Assembly: GCA_963736685.1 (NCBI GenBank)
Contig: CAVTPZ010000027.1
Span: 62,001 to 126,000, forward strand
Direction of reading: 5' to 3'
Length of the DNA stretch: 64,000 bases
Origin: DASUPK01 sp963736685
GTDB lineage: Bacteria > Actinomycetota > Thermoleophilia > Solirubrobacterales > 70-9
Position numbers and translations under genes: made by a program. The notes under the pieces are model-generated. The model was not told the origin of the DNA, made no database searches, and worked only from the letters and a program-made list of their open reading frames with translations. Each line of letters starts with the position of its first letter. Position 1 is the first letter of the stretch. Below are positions 25,250 to 33,606 of this stretch, one piece after another.

Positions 25250-26419
25250 GTGGAGGCTGGGCACCAAGCAGCATCGGTTTCGTACCGGGACGTGACCAAG
25301 CGCTATCCGGGTCAGGAGGTACCCGCGATCAGCCACCTCTCCCTCGACGTGCCCGCCGGCGACATCTGCGTCCTGGTCGGTCCATCGGGGTGCGGAAAGA
25401 CCACCGCGATGCGGATGGCGAACCGAACAGTCGAGATCACCGAGGGCGACATCCTGATCGGCGACACCTCGGTCCGGGACCGGGACCCGACCGAGCTGCG
25501 ACGCGAGATGGGCTACGTGATCCAGCAGACCGGCCTCTTCCCACACCGGACCATCGCGGAGAACATCGCCACCGTCCCGAGGCTGCTCGGCTGGGAACGC
25601 GATCGCACCCGGCAGCGCGTTCGCGAGCTCTTCGGCGTGATCGGCCTCGACCCGGCGCTGGGGGATCGTTTCCCGAGCCAGCTCTCCGGCGGCCAGCAGC
25701 AGCGGATCGGGGTCGCCCGCGCCCTCGCCGCGGACCCCCCGGTGATGCTCATGGACGAGCCGTTCGGTGCGATCGACCCGATCAACCGGGAGCGCCTGCA
25801 GAACGAATTCCTGCGGCTGCAGGCCGAGATTCGCAAGACCGTCCTGTTCGTCACCCATGACATCGACGAGGCGATCAAGATGGGTGACCGGATCGCGATC
25901 CTCAAGGAAGGTGGGCACCTCGCGCAGTACGCGACACCCGCCGAGCTCCTGATGGCACCCGCCGACGACTTCGTCGAGGACTTCGTCGGCGCCGACCGGG
26001 CGCTCAAGCGGCTCGCGCTGATGCGAGTCAGGGACATCAATCTCTGGGAGGCACCCCTCGCCTACGTCGGACAGGACACGGCCGAGGTGAAGGCGAAGCT
26101 GATCGGTGCCGAGGTCCCCCACGCCCTGGTGGTGGACTCCGAGCGGCGGCCGATCGGCTGGCTGTCGGACTCCGACCTGAGCAGGCCCACCGTTCCGCAG
26201 AAACCGGACACCGGACCGGAACCCATCCTGGACCAGGACGACGTGATGCGCGACGCACTCGCCGATCTCCTGCAGAGCGAGACCCAGTACGCCCCGGTGG
26301 CGGATGCGGACGGGCGGATCGCGGGGGTCCTCTCGGTGGAGATCATCTCCGAGTTCCTGGCCTCCCCCGCGGCGAAGGTGGAGGAGCACGCCGCCGTGGA
26401 GCGGCCGCACGGACAATGA
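25250..26419 (+). CDS. opuCA: OpuC-type osmolyte ABC transporter ATPase with C-terminal CBS domains
   Basis: 389 aa. Walker A GPSGCGKTTAMRMANR, signature LSGGQQQRIGVARA, Walker B VMLMDEPFGAIDP and switch FVTHDIDEA are all intact. After residue 255 comes a CBS pair (NLWEAPLAYVGQDTAEVKAK, VPHALVVDSERRPIGWLSDS, then TQYAPVADADGRIAGVLSVE), which in OpuA/OpuC senses ionic strength or c-di-AMP. GTG 25250. Followed by two permeases and a binding lipoprotein in one operon; substrate probably glycine betaine, choline or a related osmolyte. Confidence 0.93.
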   Translation: MEAGHQAASVSYRDVTKRYPGQEVPAISHLSLDVPAGDICVLVGPSGCGKTTAMRMANRTVEITEGDILIGDTSVRDRDPTELRREMGYVIQQTGLFPHRTIAENIATVPRLLGWERDRTRQRVRELFGVIGLDPALGDRFPSQLSGGQQQRIGVARALAADPPVMLMDEPFGAIDPINRERLQNEFLRLQAEIRKTVLFVTHDIDEAIKMGDRIAILKEGGHLAQYATPAELLMAPADDFVEDFVGADRALKRLALMRVRDINLWEAPLAYVGQDTAEVKAKLIGAEVPHALVVDSERRPIGWLSDSDLSRPTVPQKPDTGPEPILDQDDVMRDALADLLQSETQYAPVADADGRIAGVLSVEIISEFLASPAAKVEEHAAVERPHGQ

Positions 26420-27153
26420 CCGGCGCGCTCGCCAGCCCGGAGACCCTGGTCGGCGCCGTCGAGATCCACAACCGGACCGGCGGCAACGCGAGCTGTGTGG
26501 CCCAGAACAAGGCGTTCTGCCTGGGGTGGGCGATCGACAACTTCGACCGCTACACCACCCCACTGCTCAACCACCTGGTGCTCGTGCTGGTGGCGGTAGC
26601 GATCGGCTTCACCGTCGCCTTCACCATGGCGCTGCTCTCCCATGGGCGCCGCTGGCTGGTTCCGACCTTCACCGGCGCGACGGGAGTGCTGTACACGATC
26701 CCGTCCCTCGCCTTCATCTTCCTGCTGCTCCCCGTCACCGGGCTCGGCTGGACAACCGCGATCATCGTGCTCAGCGTCTACACGCTGCAGATCATCTACC
26801 GGAACACGGTTGCCGGGCTCGCCAACGTCCCGGCCGAGAGCAAGGAGGCCGGCCTGGGCATGGGGATGACCGGTCGCCAGCTCCTCTGGCGGGTCGAGCT
26901 GCCACTGGCGTTGCCGGAGATCATCGCCGGGCTCCGCATTGCGACGGTCTCGACAGTGGCGATCGCCAGCCTGATGGTGTTCGCGAACGTCGACACGCTC
27001 GGCGGTCCGCTCTACCAGCAGATCACCTTCAAGACGAACATCGTGATCGCCGGCGGGCTGACGATCCTGATGGCGCTCGTCTTCGACCTGCTGCTCCTGC
27101 TCGCCCAGCGCCTACTGGCCCCATGGCGCCGGTCTCAGGAGCTGCGGATATGA
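26416..27153 (+). CDS. opuCB: OpuC-type osmolyte ABC transporter permease
   Basis: 245-aa BPD-type permease with about five helices. The ATPase-coupling EAA loop reads KEAGLGMGMTGRQLLWRVELPLALPEII. An N-terminal stretch of about 50 residues (with two Cys, ASCVAQNKAFCLG) precedes the first helix and is probably extracellular. Overlaps the ATPase by ATGA and the next permease by ATGA. Confidence 0.92.
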   Translation: MTGALASPETLVGAVEIHNRTGGNASCVAQNKAFCLGWAIDNFDRYTTPLLNHLVLVLVAVAIGFTVAFTMALLSHGRRWLVPTFTGATGVLYTIPSLAFIFLLLPVTGLGWTTAIIVLSVYTLQIIYRNTVAGLANVPAESKEAGLGMGMTGRQLLWRVELPLALPEIIAGLRIATVSTVAIASLMVFANVDTLGGPLYQQITFKTNIVIAGGLTILMALVFDLLLLLAQRLLAPWRRSQELRI

Positions 27154-27881
27154 ACACCACCGTCCTCCACCTGGGGCTGCTGAGCGTGTTCGGAGATGCG
27201 ATCAACTTCATATTTCATCAGCAGGAGGCGCGCACCGGCACGGTCCAGGTGGGTGGCCTCGATCAGACGCTCCATCTGGTCGGACAGCACCTCAAGGTGA
27301 CCTTCCTGGCACTCTCCGCAGCGATCGCCATCGCGATGCCCGCCGGGATCGTGCTGGGGCATCTGCGGAGAGGCGAGGCGGTCGCGGTCGCAATCGGCAA
27401 CGCGGGCCGGGCGGTCCCGGAGCTCGCCCTGATCGCATTCGTCGCGGCCTTCATCGGGGTGGGGCTCGGCAACGTCACCATCGCGTTCGCGGTGCTGGGC
27501 ATCCCGCCGATCCTGACCAACACATATGTGGGGATGAGCCAGGTCGACCGGAACGCGGTCGAGGCGGCACGCGGCATGGGGATGAACGCCCTGCAGATCG
27601 TCCTGCAGGTCGAGCTGCCCCTGGCCGTGCCGACGATCATGGCCGGCATCCGAACAGCGGCGGTGAACATCATCGCCACGGTGGCGCTGGCGTCGCTGGC
27701 CGGAGTGAGCACGCTCGGCGACTACATCCTCGGCCGCAACGTCTACGGCGATGAGGGAGTAGTCGCCGGCGCGATCCTGATCGCCCTGCTCACGCTGGGA
27801 CTCGAGCTGAGCCTCGCCGGCATCCAGTGGCTGCTGACGCCGCGCGGGCTGAAGCTCGCGCGCGCCGGTGCTGAAGCATAG
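27150..27881 (+). CDS. opuCD: OpuC-type osmolyte ABC transporter permease, second subunit
   Basis: 243-aa permease with the EAA loop RNAVEAARGMGMNALQIVLQVELPLAVPTI and the usual TVALASLAGVSTLGDYI late helix. Preceded by a 35-residue polar segment that differs from the first permease. ATGA overlap with the upstream gene; 54 bp before the binding-protein start. Confidence 0.92.
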   Translation: MNTTVLHLGLLSVFGDAINFIFHQQEARTGTVQVGGLDQTLHLVGQHLKVTFLALSAAIAIAMPAGIVLGHLRRGEAVAVAIGNAGRAVPELALIAFVAAFIGVGLGNVTIAFAVLGIPPILTNTYVGMSQVDRNAVEAARGMGMNALQIVLQVELPLAVPTIMAGIRTAAVNIIATVALASLAGVSTLGDYILGRNVYGDEGVVAGAILIALLTLGLELSLAGIQWLLTPRGLKLARAGAEA

Positions 27882-27935
27882 GATCATCCCGTCCATTCCA
27901 GGGGTTGATCCGGCCCCAGACGAGAGGAGGGTCAC

Positions 27936-28919
27936 GTGGTGACCGGCCATTGGCGAGTGAAAGCGGCCTTCGCGCTGATTGCGGCGCTGGTGCTCGCGCT
28001 CGGCGTCGCCGCCTGTGGAGGCGGCAGCGACAACAACGACACCGGGACGAGTGGGGGCAACTCCGCCAACCTGATCAAGTCGAACCCCGCAAACCAGGGG
28101 ATTCAGCTCACGGTGGGTTCGAAGAACTTCACCGAGGAGTACATCCTGGGGAACATCTACGCCCAGGCGCTGCAGGCGGCGGGCTACGACGTCAAGACCA
28201 ACCTCAACCTGGGTTCGGAGACGATCGCCTACAAGGCGCTTCAGGATGGCGAGATCAGCGGCTATCCGGAGTACACCTCCACGCTCCTCGAGTCGATCTT
28301 CGGCGCGAAGACGGTTCCGGCGAACGCCCAGCAGGCATATGAGCAGGCGAAGGCGCAGCTCGAGCCGAAGGGCGAGACCGCGTTCGCGCCGACGCCGTTC
28401 GCTGACTCGAATGCGTTCGGCATGCTGAAGTCGAAGGCCGATGAGCTCGGGGTTACGAAGATCTCCGACCTCCAGGGCAAGTCGCAGGACCTCACCCTGT
28501 ACGGCTCGCCGGAGTGCCGTGAGCGGTCCGACTGCCTGGTCGGCCTGCAGGACACCTACGGCCTCCAGTTCAAGTCGTTCAACCCAGTGGACATCGGGCT
28601 CCGCTACACGGTGCTCGACAAGGGGCAGGCTGACGCGTCGATCGTGTTCACCTCCGACGCCCAGCTCTCGGCCAACCCGGACAAGTACGTCCTGCTCCAG
28701 GACGACAAGGGGATCTTCCCCGCCGGCAACCCGATCTGGGTCACCGACCAGTCCACGGTCCAGAAGGCCGGACCCGACTACCAGGCAACCATCGAGAAGG
28801 TCCAGAAGGGCCTGACCCTGCCGGTCATGCAGGAGCTCAACGCCCGGGTCGACATCGACAAGCAGGATCCGGCCGACGTGGCCACGCAGTACCTGAAGGA
28901 GGACGGCTACATCCAGTAG
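27936..28919 (+). CDS. opuCC: OpuC-type osmolyte-binding lipoprotein
   Basis: 327-aa solute-binding lipoprotein. Signal peptide ALIAALVLALGVAACGGG with lipobox VAAC; mature domain has the QAT/OpuAC opening LTVGSKNFTEEYILGNIYAQ, the SGYPEYTSTLLES loop and FNPVDIGLRYTVLDKGQADA. Captures a quaternary-ammonium or similar osmolyte for the OpuC complex. GTG 27936 is chosen because AGGAGG lies 5 nt upstream; GTG 27939 is also possible. Confidence 0.93.
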   Translation: MVTGHWRVKAAFALIAALVLALGVAACGGGSDNNDTGTSGGNSANLIKSNPANQGIQLTVGSKNFTEEYILGNIYAQALQAAGYDVKTNLNLGSETIAYKALQDGEISGYPEYTSTLLESIFGAKTVPANAQQAYEQAKAQLEPKGETAFAPTPFADSNAFGMLKSKADELGVTKISDLQGKSQDLTLYGSPECRERSDCLVGLQDTYGLQFKSFNPVDIGLRYTVLDKGQADASIVFTSDAQLSANPDKYVLLQDDKGIFPAGNPIWVTDQSTVQKAGPDYQATIEKVQKGLTLPVMQELNARVDIDKQDPADVATQYLKEDGYIQ

Positions 28920-28924
28920 CCGTA

Positions 28925-28958
28925 GATGCGAGGGCGCTGCGTAAGCAGCGACCCGTCT
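28925..28958 (+). repeat. hairpin repeat, copy C
   Basis: Begins GATGCGAGGG, then a stem (GCGCTGC / GCAGCG with loop GTAA), then ACCCGTCTT. It shares the flanks GATGCGAGGG and ACCCGT with copies at 52658 and 55097 (inverted), while the stem bases differ but still pair. It lies 5 bp after the opuCC stop. Confidence 0.6.
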
Positions 28959-28966
28959 TGGGCTGT

Positions 28967-29003
28967 AACCAGAGGCCTGGGGGTGCCCCCCGGGTCTCTG
29001 GTT
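28967..29003 (+). terminator. strong hairpin after the osmolyte operon
   Basis: AACCAGAG pairs with CTCTGGTT, enclosing a GC-rich inner stem (CTGGGGG/CCCCCCGG). No U tract follows; instead TATACT (29003-29008) does, which could be the -10 box of the next transcript. Probably a terminator, or a shared terminator/promoter junction. Confidence 0.55.
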
Positions 29004-29011
29004 ATACTGCC

Positions 29012-29158
29012 GCGCCAGCAAGGCCAAGTTCCGCCGGTCAAGTCCGGTGGGAACGGAGGACCCAAAGGGGTTCACACCCCAGGGGCGAATCGCAACCAAC
29101 TGGTTCGTAGCGCCGCTCTCGGCGCGAGCCCGCCAGCTAACTCCGTAGGCCGCAGAGA
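29012..29158 (+). ncRNA. c-di-AMP riboswitch (ydaO/yuaA class)
   Basis: The leader of the M23 peptidase gene carries the class hallmarks in order: a stem CCGCCGGTCAAGTCCGGTGG, then GGGAACGGAGGACCCAA, then the GGGGCGAATCGCAA block, an internal arm, and GCCAGCTAACTCCGTAGGC close to the start codon. This class binds c-di-AMP and is known to precede cell-wall hydrolases and osmolyte transport genes in actinobacteria; usually c-di-AMP turns expression off. The ends are estimated. Confidence 0.85.
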
Positions 29159-29160
29159 GA

Positions 29161-29763
29161 GTGGGACGCGTGTCGAACGACAAGCAGGCCTCACGCAAGC
29201 CCCGTAGGGTGGCTCTGATCGCTGCCGCGATCCTGGCGATCTCTGTCCTGGGCTCCCAGACCGCCTTCGCCCAGAGCGGCGGCGTCGGTGCTCCGGGCAC
29301 CACCACGACCGACCCGACGACGACCACTCCCTCAGCTCCCGGGTCGATGACCTTCCCGGTCTCCGGCGCCCACAGCTTCGGCCAGGGCTTCGGTGCGGCC
29401 CGTGCCGGCCGCAGCCATCAGGGCCAGGACATCATGGCCGCCTGTGGGACTCCACTGGTGGCGGTGAGCCGGGCGAAGGTCAAGTTCGTGAGCTTCCAGA
29501 GCCTCGCCGGCAACTACGTGGTGATCCGCAACAAGAAGCTTCACCAGGACTACATGTACGCGCACCTCGCGACCCGCGCCTCGGTCACGAAGGGCCAGGT
29601 GCTGCAGCCCGGCCAGCAGCTCGGGATCGTCGGCCAGACCGGCGACGCGACCGCGTGTCACCTCCACTTCGAGCTCTGGCTCGGCAAGTGGTACCGGGGC
29701 GGCCATCCGGTCAACCCGATGCCGTACCTCCAGACCTACCAGGGCTTCGCCTCGAAGAAGTAG
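29161..29763 (+). CDS. secreted M23 peptidase (peptidoglycan hydrolase)
   Basis: 200 aa. N-terminal signal peptide (RRVALIAAAILAISVLGSQ, cleavage after AFA), a Thr/Pro-rich linker (residues 45-60), then an M23/LytM zinc domain with His86 and Asp90 in SHQGQDIMA, His135 in YMYAHLA and His167/His169 in CHLHFELW, i.e. a complete metal site. Likely cleaves peptidoglycan cross-bridges or stems outside the membrane. Preceded by the c-di-AMP riboswitch. GTG 29161, or GTG 29170, no clear Shine-Dalgarno. Confidence 0.93.
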   Translation: MGRVSNDKQASRKPRRVALIAAAILAISVLGSQTAFAQSGGVGAPGTTTTDPTTTTPSAPGSMTFPVSGAHSFGQGFGAARAGRSHQGQDIMAACGTPLVAVSRAKVKFVSFQSLAGNYVVIRNKKLHQDYMYAHLATRASVTKGQVLQPGQQLGIVGQTGDATACHLHFELWLGKWYRGGHPVNPMPYLQTYQGFASKK

Positions 29764-29784
29764 CACCGGCCGCGGCCGGTGCTA
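29761..29784. terminator. 24-bp perfect palindrome over the M23 stop codon
   Basis: TAGCACCGGCCG followed directly by its reverse complement; the first three bases are the stop codon of the M23 gene. It can fold as a strong stem without a U tract and probably ends or protects the transcript. The following 125 bp up to 29909 hold further GC-rich inverted repeats but no gene. Confidence 0.5.
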
Positions 29785-29909
29785 CCGCTACCCGAGGGGC
29801 GTCCACAACTAGGGAACCTCGCCGTGACGGGCTGGGCGGCCGGCTGTAGACGGAACCGGAGCCGCCGCCGGACCGGTGCTCGGTTCGGCGGCGCTGGCCG
29901 AGGGGACGG

Positions 29910-30182
29910 CTAGGCCTCGAACTGGCCGGCCAGCTCAGCGATCTGAGGCGTGCCCTTGTGGCCGGCCTCCTGCAGGATCGGCGGAACCTCTGGATCGGAG
30001 ACGAATGCCTTGAAGCCGTCCTCGTCCCAATCGAAGATCGCCCATGCCCGGTTCTCCTCGTTGGGATCGCGGAAGACGGTCGATCCCTTGGACCCGTGCT
30101 CCTTGCGCTTCTCAGCGCCCTTGGTGGAGAAGATCTCCACGAAACGGTCGAAGTCCTCGACCTGCGTCGTCAACAGAATCAA
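29910..30182 (-). CDS. small dimeric alpha/beta-barrel-like protein
   Basis: 90-aa protein: ILLTTQVEDFDRFVEIFST, then a beta strand STVFRDPNEENRAWAIFDW and a helix FKAFVSDPEVPPIL. The pattern is that of ferredoxin-like dimeric barrels (ABM/EthD/YCII group), small enzymes or binding proteins. No catalytic residue stands out. TTG start at 30182 chosen because GGAGG lies 6 nt upstream and no ATG/GTG is in frame. Function unknown. Confidence 0.7.
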   Translation of the reverse strand: MILLTTQVEDFDRFVEIFSTKGAEKRKEHGSKGSTVFRDPNEENRAWAIFDWDEDGFKAFVSDPEVPPILQEAGHKGTPQIAELAGQFEA

Positions 30183-30293
30183 CGTGTACCTCCTCGGGAA
30201 GCCTCACGCTTCCACATCGCCCCCCGTGTTGCCGCTCTTGGCAGTGCGTGCCGTCGAGCCCGGTCGCACCCTAACCGCCCGAGGCGTGTGCGG

Positions 30294-30680
30294 CTAGTCC
30301 GCCACTCCGGCGGCTTCGAGAGCTTCATCCCTGTTCCGGAAGGCCTGCTCTCGCACGATCCGCCCATTCCTCATCGTGTGGACGAAGGCGAATTGGTCAT
30401 CGAGGGAGATCTTGCTCACCGGACCGGCGCCTCCCGTCTGGACCACCGTGACCACCTTGTCGCCCGCGTCGATCATCTCGACGGGCTCGACCGTGTAGCC
30501 GGACTGGTTGGCCAGGTTCTCCCGATGGATCCGCCGAATGGCCTCCTTGCCGCGATGGGTCCCCAGCAGGAGCGTCTCGAAGACGGCGTCCTCGTCGTAG
30601 AGCTCCACCACGGCATCGAGGTCACCGCGGCCGAGCGCAGCGAATCCGCCTCTGATCGCCTTGACGTTCTCCTCCGACAT
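30294..30680 (-). CDS. SnoaL/NTF2-like protein
   Basis: 128 aa. MSEENVKAIRGGFAALGRGDLDAVVELYDEDAVFET is the typical SnoaL helix-strand opening, followed by GTHRGKEAIRRIHRE and a beta-sheet half ending GRIVREQAFRNRDEAL. NTF2-like folds bind small hydrophobic ligands or act as isomerases; no specific role can be assigned. ATG 30680, just after the guaA stop at 30698 on the same strand, so it is probably the last gene of the guaB3-guaA transcript. Confidence 0.78.
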   Translation of the reverse strand: MSEENVKAIRGGFAALGRGDLDAVVELYDEDAVFETLLLGTHRGKEAIRRIHRENLANQSGYTVEPVEMIDAGDKVVTVVQTGGAGPVSKISLDDQFAFVHTMRNGRIVREQAFRNRDEALEAAGVAD

Positions 30681-30697
30681 CCCTCGCCGCGGTGCGG

Positions 30698-32359
30698 CTA
30701 TTCCCACTCGATGGTGCCGGGCGGCTTCGAGGTGAGATCGAGCGTGACGCGGTTGACGCCCCGGACCTCGTTGATGATGCGGGCCGAGACACGCTCCAGC
30801 AGGTCGTAGGGCAGGCGGGCCCAGTCAGCGGTCATCGCGTCGTCGGAGGTGACGGCGCGAATCACGATCGGGTGCGCGTAGGAGCGCTCGTCGCCCTGGA
30901 CCCCAACCGAGCGCACGACGGGCAGGACGCAGAAGGACTGCCAGAGCTCGCGATAGAGGCCGGCGGCGCGGACCTCCTCCTGGAGGATCGCGTCGGCCTC
31001 GCGGACGATCTCGAGACGCTCGCGGGTGACCTCGCCGCCGACGACGCGGATCGCGAGGCCGGGGCCCGGGAACGGCTGGCGCCAAACGAACCGCTCGGGG
31101 AGCCCGAGCTCGGCCGCCACCGCGCGGACCTCATCCTTGAAGAGCATTCGCAGTGGCTCGACCAGCTCCATCTCCATGTCCTCGGGCAGCCCGCCGACGT
31201 TGTGGTGGGACTTGATCGTCGCCGCCGCCCGACCGTCGCCGCCGGACTCGATCACGTCCGAGTAGAGGGTGCCCTGAACCAGGAAGTGGGCGTTCTCGAC
31301 CTTCGCCGACTCCTCCTCGAAGACGCGGATGAACTCCTCGCCGATGATCTTCCGCTTCGTCTCGGGATCGTTGACTCCGGCGAGGCGGTCGAGGAAGCGG
31401 TCCGCGGCGTCGACGTGGACGAGCTGGATGCCGTGCTGCTCGCGGAAGGCGGTGACGACCTGTTCCGCCTCGTCCTTGCGCATCATCCCGTGGTCCACGA
31501 ACACGCAGACCAGGCGGTCGCCGATCGCGCGGTGGACGAGCAGCGCCGCGGTGGCCGAGTCGACGCCGCCGGAGAGCCCGCAGATCGCGCGCGCGTCGCC
31601 GACCTGCCCCTGGATCGCGGAGACCTGCTCCTCGATCACGGATGCCGGGGACCAGCGTTCCTTGGCGCCCACGATGTCGCGGAGGAAGCGGGTGAGGATC
31701 TCCGTCCCGTAGGGCGTGTGGACCACCTCCGGGTGGAACTGGATTCCATAGAGACCCTTCTCGGTGCTCTCGAACGCAGCGACCGGGGACTCGGTGCTCG
31801 AGGCGAGCGCCGCAAACCCCGGCGGCGGCTCGAAGACCGTGTCGCGGTGGCTCATCCAGCACTGCTGCTCGGCGGGCAGGCCCTCGAGCAGCTTGCCGCC
31901 GCTGTCGCGGAGGGTGAGCTGGCTGCGACCGAACTCGCCGGCGGGTGCCTGCTCGACGCGGCCCCCGAGCTCGTGGACCATCAGCTGCATGCCGTAACAG
32001 ATGCCCAGCACCGGGATGCCGAGGTCGAGCAGCTCCTTCCGAAGGGCGGGCGCGCCCTCGGCGTAGACCGAGGCGGGGCCGCCCGAGAGCACCAGGCCCT
32101 TCGGCCCGCGCTCCTTGATCCGCTCGAGCGGCGTGTCGTGCGGGAGCAGCTCGCTGAACACTCCGCACTCGCGGATGCGCCGGGCGATCAGCTGGGAGTA
32201 CTGGCCGCCGAAGTCGAGGACGAGGACCTCCTCGGTCGCCTGGGCGGGAGCGGTCCCCTCGACCTCGACCAGCTCCGGCTCGGCGCCGGGAACGCTGCGC
32301 TCGGGAACATGTACCCGAGCCTGGGTGTCATCCGAAGCGGCGCTCGCCGCTTCAGTCAT
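30698..32359 (-). CDS. guaA: GMP synthase (glutamine-hydrolysing)
   Basis: 553 aa. Converts XMP to GMP. Class I amidotransferase domain: LVLDFGGQYSQLIARRIRE, nucleophile Cys in GICYGMQLMVHELGG, and the His/Glu dyad in QFHPEVVHTPYG. ATP-pyrophosphatase P-loop SGGVDSATAALLVHRAI, and the C-terminal dimerisation domain ends TLDLTSKPPGTIEWE. About 44 residues of acidic/Ala-rich lead precede the amidotransferase domain, longer than usual. ATG 32359 overlaps the end of guaB3. Confidence 0.97.
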   Translation of the reverse strand: MTEAASAASDDTQARVHVPERSVPGAEPELVEVEGTAPAQATEEVLVLDFGGQYSQLIARRIRECGVFSELLPHDTPLERIKERGPKGLVLSGGPASVYAEGAPALRKELLDLGIPVLGICYGMQLMVHELGGRVEQAPAGEFGRSQLTLRDSGGKLLEGLPAEQQCWMSHRDTVFEPPPGFAALASSTESPVAAFESTEKGLYGIQFHPEVVHTPYGTEILTRFLRDIVGAKERWSPASVIEEQVSAIQGQVGDARAICGLSGGVDSATAALLVHRAIGDRLVCVFVDHGMMRKDEAEQVVTAFREQHGIQLVHVDAADRFLDRLAGVNDPETKRKIIGEEFIRVFEEESAKVENAHFLVQGTLYSDVIESGGDGRAAATIKSHHNVGGLPEDMEMELVEPLRMLFKDEVRAVAAELGLPERFVWRQPFPGPGLAIRVVGGEVTRERLEIVREADAILQEEVRAAGLYRELWQSFCVLPVVRSVGVQGDERSYAHPIVIRAVTSDDAMTADWARLPYDLLERVSARIINEVRGVNRVTLDLTSKPPGTIEWE

Positions 32360-33557
32360 CCGAGACGGCGACCGCCGCGGCGACCGTGGCGCGCCCGTTC
32401 GAGCCCATGCCGACCGACTGCTCGCGCTGGAGCTGCTTGCCCTCCGACATCAGGGCCGGAGCGACCATCACCTCGGCGCGGTGGAACTCGGGGATGTCCG
32501 CGTACCCGGTGGTCGCCATCGAGGTCCGAAGCGCGCCCATCAGGTTGAAGGTGCCGTCGTTCTCCTGGGCGGGGCCCATGAGGATCTCCTCGAGCGTGCC
32601 GTCCTGGTGGGTGGACACGCGGGCGCCGCGGGGCAGCGACGGATGGAAGGTCGCCATGCCCCAGTGGAATCCGCGGCCGGGAGCCTCCTTGGCGCGCGCC
32701 AGAGGCGAGCCGACCATCACCGCGTCCGCTCCCATGGCGATCGCCTTGGAGACGTCGCCGCCGGTCCGCATGCCGCCGTCGGCGATCACGTTGCAGTAGT
32801 CGCCCGCCTCCATCATGTGCTGCCCGCGGGCGGCGGCGACATCGGCGATCGCGGTCGCCTGCGGCACGCCGATCCCGAGCACGCCGCGGGTGGTGCAAGC
32901 GGCGCCGGGGCCGACGCCGACCAGGACGCCGACGGCGCCGGTCCGCATCAGGTGGAGTCCGGTGTTGTAGGAGGCGCAGCCGCCGACCACACAGGGGACG
33001 TCGAGTGCGGCGATGAACTCCTTCAGGTTGAGCGGCTCCGTCTGGGTCGAGACGTGCTCGGCCGAGATCACGGTTCCCTGGATGACGAGGATGTCGAGCC
33101 CGGCCTCGAGCGCGACCTCGTGATACTCCCCGACCTTCTGCGGTGTGAGCGATCCGCACGCCACCGCGCCGGCGGCCTTGATCTCCTCGATCCGCTTCGC
33201 CATCAGCTCCGCCTTGACCGGCTCCGCGTAGATCTCCTGCATGATCTTCGTGGCGACCGGCTTGGGCGCCGCGGCGATCTCGTCGAGCTTCTCGTCCGCG
33301 TTCTCGTAGCGGGACCAGATGCCCTCCAGGTTGAGGACACCCAGGCCGCCGAGCTCGCCGATCAGGCCTGCGGTCTTCGGGCTGACGACGCCGTCCATCG
33401 CCGAGGCGAGCAGCGGCAACTCGAACCGGTACGGGCCGAGCGTCCAGGTGATGTCGATGTCGTCGGGGTCGCGCGTTCTCCGGGAGGGGACGATCGCGAT
33501 GTCATCGAAGCCGTATGCCCTGCGGCCCTTCTTGCCGCGGCCGATCTCTACTTCCAT
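32352..33557 (-). CDS. guaB3: GuaB3-type IMP dehydrogenase-like protein, no CBS domains
   Basis: 401-aa (beta/alpha)8 barrel of the IMPDH/GMP reductase superfamily. The family start is EIGRGKKGRRAYGFDDIAIVP; the catalytic loop is VGVGPGAACTTRGVLGIGVPQ, with Cys in the active-site position, and the phosphate site DGGMRTGGDVSKAIAMGAD. CBS domains are absent, as in all GuaB3. Cyanobacterial GuaB3 has been shown to act as a GMP reductase; the actinobacterial role is less certain. ATG 33557, Shine-Dalgarno GGGTGAGG. Overlaps guaA by 8 bp. A structured RNA and terminator stand 26 bp upstream. Confidence 0.93.
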   Translation of the reverse strand: MEVEIGRGKKGRRAYGFDDIAIVPSRRTRDPDDIDITWTLGPYRFELPLLASAMDGVVSPKTAGLIGELGGLGVLNLEGIWSRYENADEKLDEIAAAPKPVATKIMQEIYAEPVKAELMAKRIEEIKAAGAVACGSLTPQKVGEYHEVALEAGLDILVIQGTVISAEHVSTQTEPLNLKEFIAALDVPCVVGGCASYNTGLHLMRTGAVGVLVGVGPGAACTTRGVLGIGVPQATAIADVAAARGQHMMEAGDYCNVIADGGMRTGGDVSKAIAMGADAVMVGSPLARAKEAPGRGFHWGMATFHPSLPRGARVSTHQDGTLEEILMGPAQENDGTFNLMGALRTSMATTGYADIPEFHRAEVMVAPALMSEGKQLQREQSVGMGSNGRATVAAAVAVSDD

Positions 33558-33584
33558 TGCCTCACCCTAGTTTCGTTCGCGGAC

Positions 33585-33606
33585 GAAAAAACCCCGCGTC
33601 GCGGGG
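33585..33606 (-). terminator. intrinsic terminator before guaB3
   Basis: Minus strand: CCCCGC, 3-nt loop, GCGGGG, then a run of six to seven T. The U tract is clear. Position between the kinase gene and guaB3 means it either ends the upstream operon or acts as the expression platform of the structured leader. Confidence 0.8.

Noticed and set aside
27135..29327. 730-codon minus-strand open frame
   Set aside because: Antisense shadow of the OpuC permease/binding-protein genes and riboswitch; composition (His, Asp, Arg, Leu rich) is typical of antisense frames in high-GC DNA.
30692..32548. 618-codon plus-strand open frame
   Set aside because: Antisense shadow of guaA, which has intact catalytic motifs.
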